NCBI GenBank assembly: GCA_028335825.1
Contig: JAIOKI010000002.1
Coordinates: 62,001-126,000, forward strand
Origin: Nosema muscidifuracis
Taxonomy: Eukaryota > Microsporidia > Nosematidae
DNA: 64,000 nt
Direction: 5' to 3'
Part shown: in pieces, positions 10,766-22,627 of the stretch
How positions within the stretch are numbered: position 1 is the stretch's first letter
How the letters are laid out: each line of letters begins with the position of its first letter
The notes under the pieces: generated by a model
The model's input: the letters and a program-made list of their open reading frames with translations, nothing else
What the model was told of the DNA's origin: nothing
The model's database searches: none
Program-made: the position numbers and the translations under genes

Positions 10766-11590
10766 ATGGATTTTGTTTTTTCTGATAAAAGCATATTGGA
10801 GAAGAAACTTGGTACATTAATATATTTCGAAAAATGGAGAAACAAAAATATAGAAGTCTATAATAAATTTTGTGATAATATTAGTTATTCGGAATTATCT
10901 AAGAATGATCTAATAAAAAATGCTTATCTGAATTTTTCAAAATGTATGATCCAATTTACAAGACAAATGTGCAAGTGTGATCAAAATTGTTTCAATAACT
11001 CTTTTAAGAATATTAATTTTCGAGGTACATGTTTAAAAGATGATATTAATCAACTATTTATATCAAATATTTATACTTATTGTGATGCTTATAAGATTAG
11101 TATTGTAAATGGTGCTATGTTTAAATCTGATGATGTTATTCCATTTTCTAGAATTAGGTTGAGAATAAAAGAGTCTCTGAAGAATTTATGTGATGGTAAT
11201 CTAAAATATCTACAAGATTTACAATGTGTTTCTTATGAATTAATGGATGAATGTAAAAATGATTTAAAATGTATTAAATCATTTATGGTATCAGAAATAC
11301 CTTCAGATTGTCAAAATGATGAATTTAATAACCAGATTGAAAATATACAAAATTTTTTAGGTCATCATTTTTTCAATAATACAGAAGAAAAAGAAGATAT
11401 ATTATTTAGAAGTGAAAGATCAATAATAGAATTGAATGAAAATTTTAATAATAGCTATGATAATAATTTAATATATAAAAATATCTCTGATAATAGATCA
11501 GATTTTAATCTTACAATATCAGTTATTCTGTCTCTGATGATTTTCTCTCTAGTTGTTTTTTTGATTTTAAAGATAATGAAAAAAAAATGA
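10766..11590 (+). CDS. Membrane-anchored cysteine-containing protein, family member 2
   Basis: This encodes 274 residues; CCC at 10759-10761 lies four bases before the ATG. Like the paralogue at 8250-9062 it has FEKWR near residue 22, TRQMCKCDQNC near residues 65-75, a CDAYKISIVNGAMF block matching CDMFNIRVVDGIMY, and cysteines before a YEL motif. The C-terminus is a hydrophobic helix (VILSLMIFSLVVFLILKI) ending in KKK, a typical tail anchor with no room for a C-terminal domain. The gene ends in TGA, which shows TGA is used as a stop here. The anchor, conserved cysteines and lack of a signal peptide suggest tail insertion into an endomembrane or surface membrane. Function unknown. Confidence 0.75.
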   Translation: MDFVFSDKSILEKKLGTLIYFEKWRNKNIEVYNKFCDNISYSELSKNDLIKNAYLNFSKCMIQFTRQMCKCDQNCFNNSFKNINFRGTCLKDDINQLFISNIYTYCDAYKISIVNGAMFKSDDVIPFSRIRLRIKESLKNLCDGNLKYLQDLQCVSYELMDECKNDLKCIKSFMVSEIPSDCQNDEFNNQIENIQNFLGHHFFNNTEEKEDILFRSERSIIELNENFNNSYDNNLIYKNISDNRSDFNLTISVILSLMIFSLVVFLILKIMKKK

Positions 11591-12399
11591 TATCAATTAA
11601 ATAATTTTGACATCCAAATAGATTCTTTTTATCTCATCTAAAACAATACTTTAATTTTCTTATTACAAAACTCATTCATTAATATTGAATAAGTTATGCC
11701 TATACTAAATATTATTATATTTAAATTTCTGATTATTATTAAATATCAGTGATTGTAATTTCATTATTTCAAGCTTTTTTTACGATATATTTGCAGTTTC
11801 TTTGAGAACTCTCTTTCTTAAGCAATTATTATATGTTTGAGATATTTATAAAATAAATGAAATATAACTTTCTCAATTGACTCATCTCATAATGCAATAA
11901 TAAAAGGTATTAAATAATTGAAAATAATAATTAAGCTATTTTAGTGAATAATTTCATCTTTCTAATATACTCAAAATTTCGCTTTATCTCGATAAAAAAG
12001 AGTTGTTAACCAATCAGGAAAGATATAAAAAAGTGCTGAATGTTTAAAAAGTTTCTTAATTGTTTTATATTGATCTCAACATAAATGTAATATAATTCAT
12101 TTATAAATAAATTTTGAAAGTTATAAAAATAAGTATATTATCTGTAACTATTTATTTTATTTCTACTTAATAAAGATATTGATTAATAAAATATAAGTAT
12201 CAATTTTTTAATATATTTGATTAATAATAGTTTATACCCTAGTTTTATAGTAAACAAATGAGTCTTTGATTTATAATAAGATAAATTCTAAATTTAAACT
12301 ATTTGATCGTTATTTATTAATAAATTTTTTAACCCCAATTTCAATAAATAAATACATGACCCAACCAAATTTTGAGTTGACTGTGAAGGTGTTCAGAAC
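11591..12399. other. AT-rich spacer
   Basis: No gene seen. TGACTCA occurs at 11878-11884. Confidence 0.4.
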
Positions 12400-14880
12400 A
12401 TTGTGTTAGATTATAAAAAGAGATTTATATAAGGGGATCTGATAATATTTAAAGATCTAGATTGAAAAAAGAGATTTATATAGGAGGATCTAATGAATTG
12501 AAAAAATTTATTGTTAGAAATATTATAATAGAAAAAGGATGAAAGTAGATTAGCATAAAATCAACTAAGACTCAATTTAAGGAAAACCCGAGAGTAAAGG
12601 AAGAAATAAAAAGAATCAGGCAAAATTAGAGATTATAGTGAAGAATGTAAAAGTGTATTGGGTGCAAAGGTAAATGATAGAAAACAGACCATACATTAGA
12701 CGTTATGAATTTGGAAGATTTTATTATATAAATATAACTAATTTAAGAAAAGAAAATAGAAGAAGAACTTAAATAAGAAAGATTCTAAGTATTTGAAATT
12801 TTCTGAAAAAGAATAATGTGATCACGATTATTCCTATAATGGATATTGTAAAAGATTATAGAAAAGTAAGGATCTAAAGTAAAGTTTATGGTAATTATAT
12901 AAAGGAACTAATAGGATTGAAAAGACGGTACAGTAAAGTGTTTGATGAAATCTAGAATGAAATAAAATATTCGAAATTGAAAGATAAATCAAAGAAACGA
13001 AAATTTTGTAAAAAGAAAGATAAGATTACGATACAAGTATCATTGACAAATACAAAAGTATATATTAGAAAGATAGAAGACAAAAAGGTTATTAGGTGTT
13101 TTAACTCAGAGTAAAGGAATTCTATAATAACTAAATGTAAAATCATCTTAATATGGGCCTGATAGTAATTTATTGATCTATTTGAAAAAGACGATTATAA
13201 GTTATCGTGTTATTCTTTAAGTTTTAAGTTAGGTGTGTCGAGTTATTTTACTACAGTGGATTAGAAAGATAATTTATATTACAAAAAAAATAAAGAATAA
13301 GATATGTATGAGTTAATTATTTAATTTAATAGCAATATCTATGAATGTAACAGCATGATGATGAATTCATAAAAACTATCTCGAATTTACAAAGAGTAAT
13401 GAATATGATTTCTGAAGATATGAGTGCGCACGATATAGAGGGTTATATTTATTATATAGTCATTCAACATAAAATGAAAATAAATGTGATTAGATTTAAA
13501 GAAAGTATTAAAGAGATTTAAGAATCATAATATGAGATAAAATACAATATTGTTAAAGCAGGTGAAATTATTGAGAGTAGTAACTTCAAACAAAAGAAAA
13601 GATACATTAGAATCTAAATGCAAGAAAAATAAGTCTTTTGAATATTTAGTATCAAGAATTGTGATAGAGATTAAAAGATTGTAAGATTAACAGTATGAGT
13701 TAAATCATTTAACAAAAATTACTTGTCAACAATATATAGTTAATTAAGAATAAATAAATGACAAAAGAAATAGAATCTAATGAATTTAAAGATATAATAA
13801 AAAACAAATGTAATTTAAGATGGTATATTATGATTAGTTATTTTTGTTGAGAAATGATTGAAATTATATCGCTATAGTCCAGTTTAATGATTATCAAAAA
13901 ATTTTGAATAGACTGAAACTAGATATGAGATCTTATAGAAAGAGTTCGAATACGAACTACATTTTAGAAAATTAAAATATATAAGACATAGACCAATTTT
14001 TGAAATAAGAAACAAACCAAAATTTAAGATTGTATAATTTATATATGAATTTAAATATACAGAAATTTAATTTTATAATAGAGTTTAATAAACTTAGACT
14101 TGATAGTTATGGTTTTGCCAGATCGTATGTTTATAGAAGATGAGATACTAAATAAAACTTGAAGAGATCAGTCAAACAATAAGAATTAAAATAAAGAAGA
14201 AGTATAAAGTATATTAGAAATTTAAAGATAAAAGAAAGGATTTTATTTTAAAATACAATAATGAATTAGCTAAATATGTATAATAAGAATATATTATGAA
14301 ATAAAGCAACAATTTTATTAGCTTGGAGATAATTAGAGCATTTATGAATAAATTTTAAATGCTAAACATATCAGATAAATAGTTAAAAAGTTTCAACAGA
14401 TCCTTTAGAATTTTAAATGCGGGGAGATATATAGTAGTAGAATTTAATGAAGTATTATCACTCGAAAACATAAAATGAGATAGTCGGGTTTGTGCTATAA
14501 AGAAACAAGCAAGAGAAGTTTATAACAGATAATGGCTAAGAATTTATATATCCGAAATTAAACATAGAAAGCTGAATATCAAAATTTAAAGTAATGAATG
14601 TGTTGATAGTATAATAGTAACTTTGAAAGAGATTATAGCCAAATTGTCTGGTAAGTAATCTAAGGAGTGTCTCAAATGTTTAGAACGAGTTACAAAAAGA
14701 ATTAAATTAGTAAAATGAAGCCGTTAGTGATATTTTAGGTAATGTAATGATTGAAAATGATTCTGAATAAAGGTATAGTAAATTAGTCGTTGAATGATAA
14801 AAGAAGATACTCTTGAAATCTCAAAGATGATAGCAAGTATGTAAAAAAGGAGATTTATTAAATCAAAAATTTGATATAAT
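12400..14880 (+). other. Decayed coding-like region, about 2.5 kb, unidentified
   Basis: The base composition changes here: the plus strand is purine-rich and has fewer T-runs than the flanking spacers. Plus-strand translation gives stretches with protein-like composition, broken many times. This looks like an old, eroded gene or mobile element, possibly of retroelement type. I could not recognise a family or boundaries. A near-duplicate phrase (AAAGAGATTTATATA) occurs at about 12418 and 12470 at its left end. Not functional as a protein gene. Confidence 0.4.
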
Positions 14881-16383
14881 TTAAAAATAATGTCTCTTAT
14901 TTACATTGACTAGAAACTATCCGTATTTGATGTATTTGAATAAAGCTTTTGATCTTTGAATTAATACACTAAAACTCTATTTTTATATCATCTTTATATT
15001 AAATAAATTTTTTTATCATCCTGTTAAGTTGTCATTTGACGTATTCTATTAAAATTTATAAATAAGAATTTCATTTGAAAACTAATTGCAAAGTTTATAC
15101 AAGACAAATATGTTTTATTTAATTTTTATCTTAAAGATCTCATAATGCTTTTATATTGTTTCTAAATGTAATTTTTTCTCCTTTTAATTTAAGTTTTAAC
15201 AAATTCTATTTTGATTTTTTTACAAGCTAATTTTAAGTATACATAATTTGTATATATTTTTTTATTACGTTACATATTTAAGATTCTAGTATAAAAATTA
15301 TGTAATACAAAGGCTTGATACTATTATCCTTCCTTTTATAATATTCTTATAATTTACTTGAGTTGGATTTATTTAAAATTTTTGATTTATTTAAATAAAT
15401 TTGATCAAATATTTTTTTAAAATTTTTGCATTCTAAAAACTTTTCTCAAAGTAATATCAAAATCTCTAATAAAAGACAAATATTTGAGACCTCAATTAAA
15501 ACAAGTTATTGAATGTTTCAGTAACTTAACTAAACATTTTTTTATGTACATTCAAGATTATTCTTATAATATAAATAACTTTATACATTAAATCAGTAAT
15601 ATTTATTCTTCAATTATCTATCTTTAAATCAATCTTATATTATAAAAAACGCTATGTTTTGAATTTTGTAATATTTTCTTTTTATTTTGATCAAAAAAAG
15701 TATTTTTAATTTAACCTGCCAAATAAATAATTAATTAATTATTATTTTATTTAGTAGAAAATATCACTGTTTTCATTTTTATGTAAAATATTAAATATTG
15801 AAAATAATGACATAAATGAATTTATTTCTGTTTTTGTAAATTTGTTTATATTTTAACAATTAATTGTGTATTATTTTAAAAAATGATTAGTCTATATTAT
15901 TACAATTTTATAATTTAAAAATAATCAATCAAAAAATAAATAAAAATGAATTTTTTCAAAAAATGTAAATTATAAAATATTGTAATGTTTAAATTAACCT
16001 TATATGTGTAATAATCTACTTCAATAAAATTATATTTGAAACTTCTTCAATCAATTTATTTAAAAAATTCATAATTTGACATGTAATTTAATTTGAATAT
16101 TAAATTAAAGTGAATAATATTATTAATATATTTTACAAACAAAAAGATTATTTTTTTTATAATATTATAATTGAATGAATTATGTGAACTTTTTATTTAA
16201 CTAAAATTAGTTTATTTTTATCAATCTGTAAAAGGATGCAATTAAATCAATGACTCATTTTTTGATCAAAAAAAGTTGCAATAAAGAAACTTTTTGATAA
16301 AGTTTTATTATTTTTTCTTTTTTAACATTAATTTATGTAATTTATTAATAAGTCAAAAATATATAAATAACAGAATTAATTCA
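14881..16383. other. AT-rich spacer
   Basis: No gene seen. TTTTGATCAAAAAAAG-type palindromic words occur near 15690 and 16260. TGACTCA is at 16251-16257, about 130 bases before the next start. Confidence 0.4.
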
Positions 16384-16387
16384 CCCC
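16384..16387 (+). promoter_or_regulatory. CCCC start signal
   Basis: CCCC lies one base before the ATG at 16389, supporting that start. Confidence 0.6.
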
Positions 16388-16388
16388 A

Positions 16389-17027
16389 ATGTGTTATTTT
16401 GATCCTGAATGTACTGAGTTCAAAGGCTATAAGAAATGGAGAAGTCTTGCACTGAGACAGATTAATGCTCGTTATAAGATAGTGGAAGCAGATGAACATC
16501 AAGGTGGGATAGGTTCATCGGATAGTTCTTGTGAATGCAAGGTGAAATTACCGGGAGAAGTCTGCATGTGTAATAGGTATAGTCCCAGTAGATCTTTGGA
16601 AGATGATATGGAAGATTTTGATGATTTGTGCTCTCCCGTAGAAAATCACGAGATGGATAAGCAGCAGGACCATGTTCATTTTAAAGAATCGGATGTTGAG
16701 TGTAGTAAAGATAAGGATTTTACTAATAAAAAATCAGAAATTAATGATTTAGATGATTATGCAAGTATGAAATTTCAGGAACAGCTTGATGCAGTAGAGA
16801 GATTGGTTGAGTATATGGTGATGCGAGGGAATGATAGAAATAGGAGTGTTGCTAAACCGAAGCTATTGGGAATAAAGAATGTGGTCTATATGAATGATTT
16901 AAAAAGATTTGGAGTTCTTGGCAATGGAAAAGGCATAAGTTTTTCTAATAATCCAAGAATCATGACACCTAAAGTAGTATTTTTTACTGTGTTTGTTGTT
17001 GTGGCGTTAGTATTTTATTTCTTTTAA
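16389..17027 (+). CDS. Tail-anchored acidic protein, possible divergent member of the KWR/CxCN family
   Basis: This encodes 212 residues starting right after CCCC at 16384-16387. The N-terminus has YKKWRSL near residue 14, and a cysteine cluster (CECKVKLPGEVCMCNRY) lies around residues 49-65. The middle is acidic and low in structure (EDDMEDFDDL and following). The last 18 residues (VVFFTVFVVVALVFYFF) form a membrane anchor at the extreme C-terminus. The KWR and C-x-CN motifs resemble the proteins at 8250-9062 and 10766-11590, but the rest does not align, so kinship is tentative. Codon use is visibly less AT-biased than in its neighbours (for example GGAGAAGTCTGCATG), which may reflect higher expression or different age. 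Function unknown. Confidence 0.7.
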   Translation: MCYFDPECTEFKGYKKWRSLALRQINARYKIVEADEHQGGIGSSDSSCECKVKLPGEVCMCNRYSPSRSLEDDMEDFDDLCSPVENHEMDKQQDHVHFKESDVECSKDKDFTNKKSEINDLDDYASMKFQEQLDAVERLVEYMVMRGNDRNRSVAKPKLLGIKNVVYMNDLKRFGVLGNGKGISFSNNPRIMTPKVVFFTVFVVVALVFYFF

Positions 17028-17812
17028 GTATCTGTGGTAACACGGATGGCATTTTATCTAAGGAATATCATGGAATACTTACATGCTTACAAAATGTCGT
17101 TGCTTAATTAAAACTTTCTTATTAATTAAATTTATTACTTTGGAATTTGTTTTTATAGTTACCTATTAGAATAAGTGTTAGTTTTATTTCAAGTAAATTA
17201 GTAATTAAAAAAATGGTGAATATGTTTTGCTCTGATTAAAGAAATATGTCTTTGTATTTTGTTTAATTTAATATTTTTCAGATCGTTTATTTATTAAAAT
17301 ATTTCAATAGCTAACATTTTGTAATATAATCTATAAAATTTACAACACAAACAATATAAATGTTAATATATTAATTAAAAAATATGTTTTAAATACTAAT
17401 CAGTCATTAAAGCAAACAATTTGATTATATTTAAAGTTTCTTTAATTGGTGGCTTAGAAGTTATAAATGTCTTGATGTTTTCAATTCTTTCATCCTTTTC
17501 GTCCTGAGTGCTATAGTCTATCTTAAAAAGTTTAATATTCCATATAATTTATAAGGATACTTCAAGCAATTAAAAACTTAAAGTATAAATCTTTTTTATA
17601 TTTAATTTCTTTTATTAGGAGGAATACTTGCAGCTTTTCTCTTTATACAATAATTTTAGTTATCAATAATATAATCGGTTATGTATTTACACCTAAATAG
17701 AATAATAAATTTGTTTACTTCAGTTGACTTTATTTTTGTAACTTCAATAACCTTAGCAATAGCAATGAGTATTCTGCATTTGAGCAAACAAATTAATTCC
17801 TAAAGTAAAAGG
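17028..17812. other. AT-rich spacer
   Basis: No credible gene. The stretch 17400-17650 has a slightly coding-like composition on the minus strand but is broken throughout. Confidence 0.35.
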
Positions 17813-17932
17813 TTTTCATATGTATTTCTAGAGAAATATATGGCTTTAAATTTCCAAACACTTTCTTTCAGTTTTTCATATGTATTTCTAGAGAAATATA
17901 TGGCTTTAAATTTCCAAACACTTTCTTTCAAT
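17813..17932. repeat. 60-bp tandem duplication, two nearly identical copies
   Basis: Period of 60 bases; the copies (17813-17872 and 17873-17932) differ at about one base. Near identity in AT-rich DNA implies a recent duplication. Each copy contains the dyad CATATGTATTTCTAGAGAAA followed by TATATGG. Confidence 0.85.
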
Positions 17933-18182
17933 TTTTCATTTTTTTAATTTATCAAATAGCAAAAAAAACTCATCAAATTCGAAAATATTGCACTCAAGAT
18001 GTAATTATAATATTTTACCAGACTAACTCCAACTTTATAATAGAAATATTTATATACAAAAATATTCTTTAACGCAGAATATTTACTAATTTTACTCATA
18101 GCAATTCTAAAATTTCATTAAAAAAAAAGACATAAACAATCAAAAAGAAAAAAATCTAAAAAAAAATTAAAATTTAATTGTA

Positions 18183-18470
18183 CTGGATTAAAAGAAGCGA
18201 ACATTCTTTTAAAGGAAGAGCGAACTCCTATAGAAAATGGAGTAAACATATATAATTGGTCCAAGACTTCTTGTCAAAAACTAGAGACAAGAAGAATCTA
18301 TACCAAAGAAACAGGAAAGATGTGATAAACACGATAGTCATTACAGAGTAGAAATGATCTGTAATGAACAAATATTGGTCAATATAACCCACCATGCATA
18401 TATGAAAATGCTATCACAAAAATGCTTTTGAGACGAGTTTTCAAACACACATGGTGGGGGTTACATTTCA
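18183..18470. ncRNA. Candidate structured non-coding RNA, strand uncertain
   Basis: This compact island has less AT bias than its surroundings and no reading frame. It holds a series of perfect inverted repeats with short loops. TTAAAAGAA at 18188-18196 pairs with 18204-18212 (loop GCGAACA). ACTCC at 18224-18228 pairs with 18239-18243. CTTCTTGTC at 18267-18275 pairs with 18286-18294 (10-base loop); outside it, AGA pairs with TCT and TTGGT at 18256-18260 pairs with ACCAA at 18302-18306. TCATTACAGA at 18338-18347 pairs with 18358-18367 (10-base loop). TAACCCACCATG at 18385-18396 pairs with 18450-18463 with one 2-base bulge and encloses a TGAAAA/TTTTCA stem. T-runs suitable for a Pol III stop follow on the minus strand (18120-18175). 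I could not match it to RNase P, MRP, SRP, U3 or a spliceosomal RNA. Confidence 0.55.
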
Positions 18471-18479
18471 AAAAAAAAT

Positions 18480-19400
18480 AAATAATAATTGATAAATTAA
18501 ATTTTTTAAAAATAAACTTCGTAAGCATTAGCTAAAATTTTGATTTATGAGATCATAAGACTTTTTGAAAACCATGCATAACTATAATTACGTCATATAT
18601 TTGACATCTGAATGTTTAATTTTGACAGCCTTTTCTTACAAAAACAAAATAATTAATAAAATAATTTTATTAATCACAAAAATAGAGTCTACTGATGTAT
18701 TTTAATTAGTTTAGTATAAATTAAATAAAGCAATTTCTATATGATCAATAATCTTGTAATGATCAATCAAAATAAATTATTTAAACTTGACAGACTTATA
18801 TAAATTAAGAAATTTAAATGTCTATATTTGACAGGATAAACTTAATCATTATAAAATTTAAATTATTTTACTATTAAGAGTGTACTGGAATATTTTAAAT
18901 TATTACAAATAAACAAAATTGTCTTTTTATAAAAATGTTTATTTTTCTATTATTATTTTTGATTAGAAATATGAATATGATTTTGCAATAATTTTAGTGA
19001 TTTTGATAAATGATCTCAGAAATATTTCTATATTCTTTTTCTGACTTATCATTAGTCATTATATAATCAAAATAAAGAAAAACTAATTATTTTGTAAAAA
19101 ATGTAGAATTTAATCTTAATAATAAGTTTTATTTAGTATTAAGATATTATCTTTAAATCCATGACTAGCATAAATATTTTTTATTAATATATTTATTTAA
19201 TTTCTTTACAGTCATACTTTAAAGTTATAATAAGCTTATTTTTAGATCCTATTATGTTATATTATTAAAAACTGTTATTTGTGACTTAAAAATTTACTTA
19301 TGCTTAGAAAAAGTATGGAATCCAACTAAATTTTAATAAAACATCTTCTCATTACTTACTGTAGTATTTTATCAAATCTATTTACTTAACGTTTACAAAC
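18480..19400. other. AT-rich spacer
   Basis: No gene or structured element seen. Confidence 0.4.
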
Positions 19401-21260
19401 TCTTTCTTAATTCAATTAAATTATCAATTGATTGATTTGAGTGTAGTTAGCTTTTTAATTAATCATTTTATACAAAGTTTTTATCTTTAGTTAAGTACTT
19501 ACCTTATCGTATATCCATCTTTAGAAGTACTATATATTCTAGTATGCTTCTCTTTAGCTTTCAAAAGTTAAGCTCTTCAATGTCATCTATCTAGTTCTTT
19601 CCTTTATTTTTGATGATAAATCGTTACTAATTTATTTCATGTTACTACATAAAATATAATTTTTGACTTGTACATATACATCGATGTTAGGTAGGAGATA
19701 ATATTTATGTATTTTTTCTGTTCCAACTATTCTTAGTATTTTAAAACTAGTATTCCAAATTGCACACAACTATGTTTTTTTTTCCAACTTTTCAATTAAA
19801 ATTATATTTTAAAACAAATAACAAATGATTTATTTATGAGTCATTTTTTTTGATTCATAAGATACTTATTTTTTTTATATTGTTAACTTAAATAATTATA
19901 TTAATAGTTAATATAGATTTACTATAAATCAAAGTTAGATAACTCTTATATTTTATAAGCAAAAAGTTGCCAGACATTTATGTAAATTTTATGATTAATT
20001 TAAATTTAAACTGCTAATATAAGACTAATAATTATATCAAAATTGATAAATTCTTCTCTAAACTACTTTATATATTTTTAGCTATATAAAAATTTGCAAT
20101 CATTTATTTGTAAGTCAAAAATTTATATAAAATGAATTTATATGAGTCATTATACATTCTTACTTTTACGGCAAATATATTTTTTATTATTATAAATAGA
20201 TAAAATGAAGTAATAAAAAAACATACTAATGATTTTCTATATCATATAAGTAGAAAAAGAAATTATAAAATTAAATTATTTAATATTTTTTGAATAAAAA
20301 TTCCAATAATTAATCATCTAAATTCTTATGAATGTTATGTATCAATAATTAAAAGGTAAGTTTAGAGATATATAAAAACATCTAAAATGTTTAATTTTAT
20401 TTTATGATTTTCTATAATTGAATTTGAGATACTCCAAGTGATTATTTGTATACTTTTATTAATTTAATTAAAAATTTGATTTTAATGTTTTTTGTATTAT
20501 CTTTATCTATTTAATAAGTTATTGGAATATCATGTATAGAATATTTTAGGATCTAATATTAGAAATTTACTACAAAATTAGCTTTATTCATTTTATTCTG
20601 CTTCACATCATCAGATAATAAATCTTAATTTCAAGATCTCTATAAATATCTAAAATTAACAATTAATTTGTAAATAAGTCTTAACATTCCAATTTGTGTT
20701 TTATTTATTTAAAGTTTATTTCTATCTTTAGTTAAAACACATTTAATATTCTGAATATTATAATTATGTATCTAGCACTTACTTAATCTTGTTTTATTAT
20801 ATCTTAGTTAATTTATTTTATATAATAATAGTCATGTAATTTATATTTTGTCAATTATTGAGATATTAGACTTTTATACACTTGTCAACATCTGTATTAA
20901 ATTCCATTTCAAAGTATTCTTCATAATAAATTTAAATGAGTTATTGAATTCGCAGTTCCAACGTCTTTTCTATAGACAAGGAACCTAATTGTCATTATTT
21001 TACATACTATATTCAACTTTTTAAACTCAAAAGACAGAAATCTACGTCTAGTCTCGATATTCATTTTTAACTATCTGTATGTCTCCATTCGGCAATTCAA
21101 TCTTAAATATTTTCTATAAGCTTTGTGGTACATATTTACCACGCGTTTCTATGTCAATACATAAGTGATTAATTTTGTCATGAACTTGTACAGTGTGCCA
21201 AAATGGTTAGCTAGCGAATCTTAGTTGATATTCTTCTCTATTTAGACAGTCTAAAAATGA
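19400..21260 (-). other. Decayed coding-like region, possible retroelement fossil on the minus strand
   Basis: Parts of this region (about 19480-19760 and 20930-21250) are pyrimidine-rich on the plus strand and less AT-biased than their surroundings. Minus-strand translation of the second block gives short protein-like runs reminiscent of the C-terminal part of a retroelement polyprotein. It is heavily broken, with no intact frame, no terminal repeats found and no defined ends. Family assignment is weak; it would be an old fossil. Confidence 0.25.
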
Positions 21261-22616
21261 ATTCTTATTTAATGATTAGTTTAATATTTATTTAATATAC
21301 TTTTATACACAATTTATATCTACCTCTCTATTCTAAACATAAAAGCATTCATATATTTATTTTTTAGTCCATAAAAATACATTAACGTTCTGAGAACGGA
21401 AAAGCTTTAACTACTTTTTGTGAATAATTATTATTTTAATTAAAGAACTAGTTGAATGTTAATAAATTTAGATTTATTATTTGTATATTTGCTGTAGAAG
21501 AGATATATCATATGTATTATTTAATAATATTTACATAAATTATCTCTTATATCTTTAATATGGTTATCTAGATTTTAAATTATCCTTTCCAAATTTTTAT
21601 AAAAAAGGAGTGAGCATAGAACTATTTTATATTCAATAATATCATAACGAAAATTAAAGTCTAAAGATTAGTCTTTTTATAAATGACAGTGTTCTTATGT
21701 ATGACATAAATTTATTCAGGTTGATGTAAAAGACAAAATATGACTTTATTTAAAAAATGTAAAGTATAGTTAAATTTGTTTACTTTCTCAAAGTTACTAT
21801 TTTATTTTCTAAATGTTGATCAAGTTTTTAAAATTAATTAATATTATGTAACATAAATTATTAGAAATATTTTAATTCTAAATTTTTAGATAATAAACTA
21901 AATTAAAACTAGAAGAACCTAAATTTTACTTTATAAAACAAATTGAAATTCTTAATTTATTTTCTAAAATAAAAATAATTATATTTATTCATTTTTAAAT
22001 CAAATATCAATTGTTTCAATATTAATTACTTTTTTCTTAAGAATCAAATAAAATTTAAATTATAATTATAATTATATTACATCTTTCTTTAAATATTACA
22101 TTAAGGTCATCTATACATTATCATGAATAAATATAAACAGTTTAGAAAAAAGAAACAACTTTATTTTTTTAATTTAGTTAGAATTATTTCAAAATTAAGT
22201 TTTGATCATTTTTTGTAAATAAGATTTTTTATGAGTCATAAAAATAGTTTTTAAAAAAATTGAATTTACTTGTAATTAATAATATCGTACTAATATTGTA
22301 TTTTTAATTAACACAAAATCCTGTCAAAAAAAATAAATTTAAAACTTATTTAATTCTAATATTTACAAATTTTAACTTGTGTAATTCAATATTTTATATA
22401 ATTATACTTCTAAAACTATAATAATAATTAAACATATTATTTGTAATTAATAATTTTTGACATTAGACTTTGATTGGATTAATTATAACTAAAAAACTGA
22501 TCAAAAAATAATCAAATAGTAATTATATTCTAAAATAACTTGTTTGTGTATCAAATTATTTTTCGTTTACTAATAATTTAATTAATTTATTTAGTTTTAT
22601 ATTCAAATTCGAAAGA
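21261..22616. other. AT-rich spacer upstream of the zinc-finger gene
   Basis: No gene seen. TGAGTCA lies at 22232-22238, about 390 bases before the zinc-finger start. Confidence 0.4.
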
Positions 22617-22627
22617 CCCTAATTAAA

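Noticed and set aside
12952-13146. Minus-strand ORF in the decayed region
   Set aside because: Phenylalanine-rich composition from purine-rich opposite strand, no start signal; a shadow.
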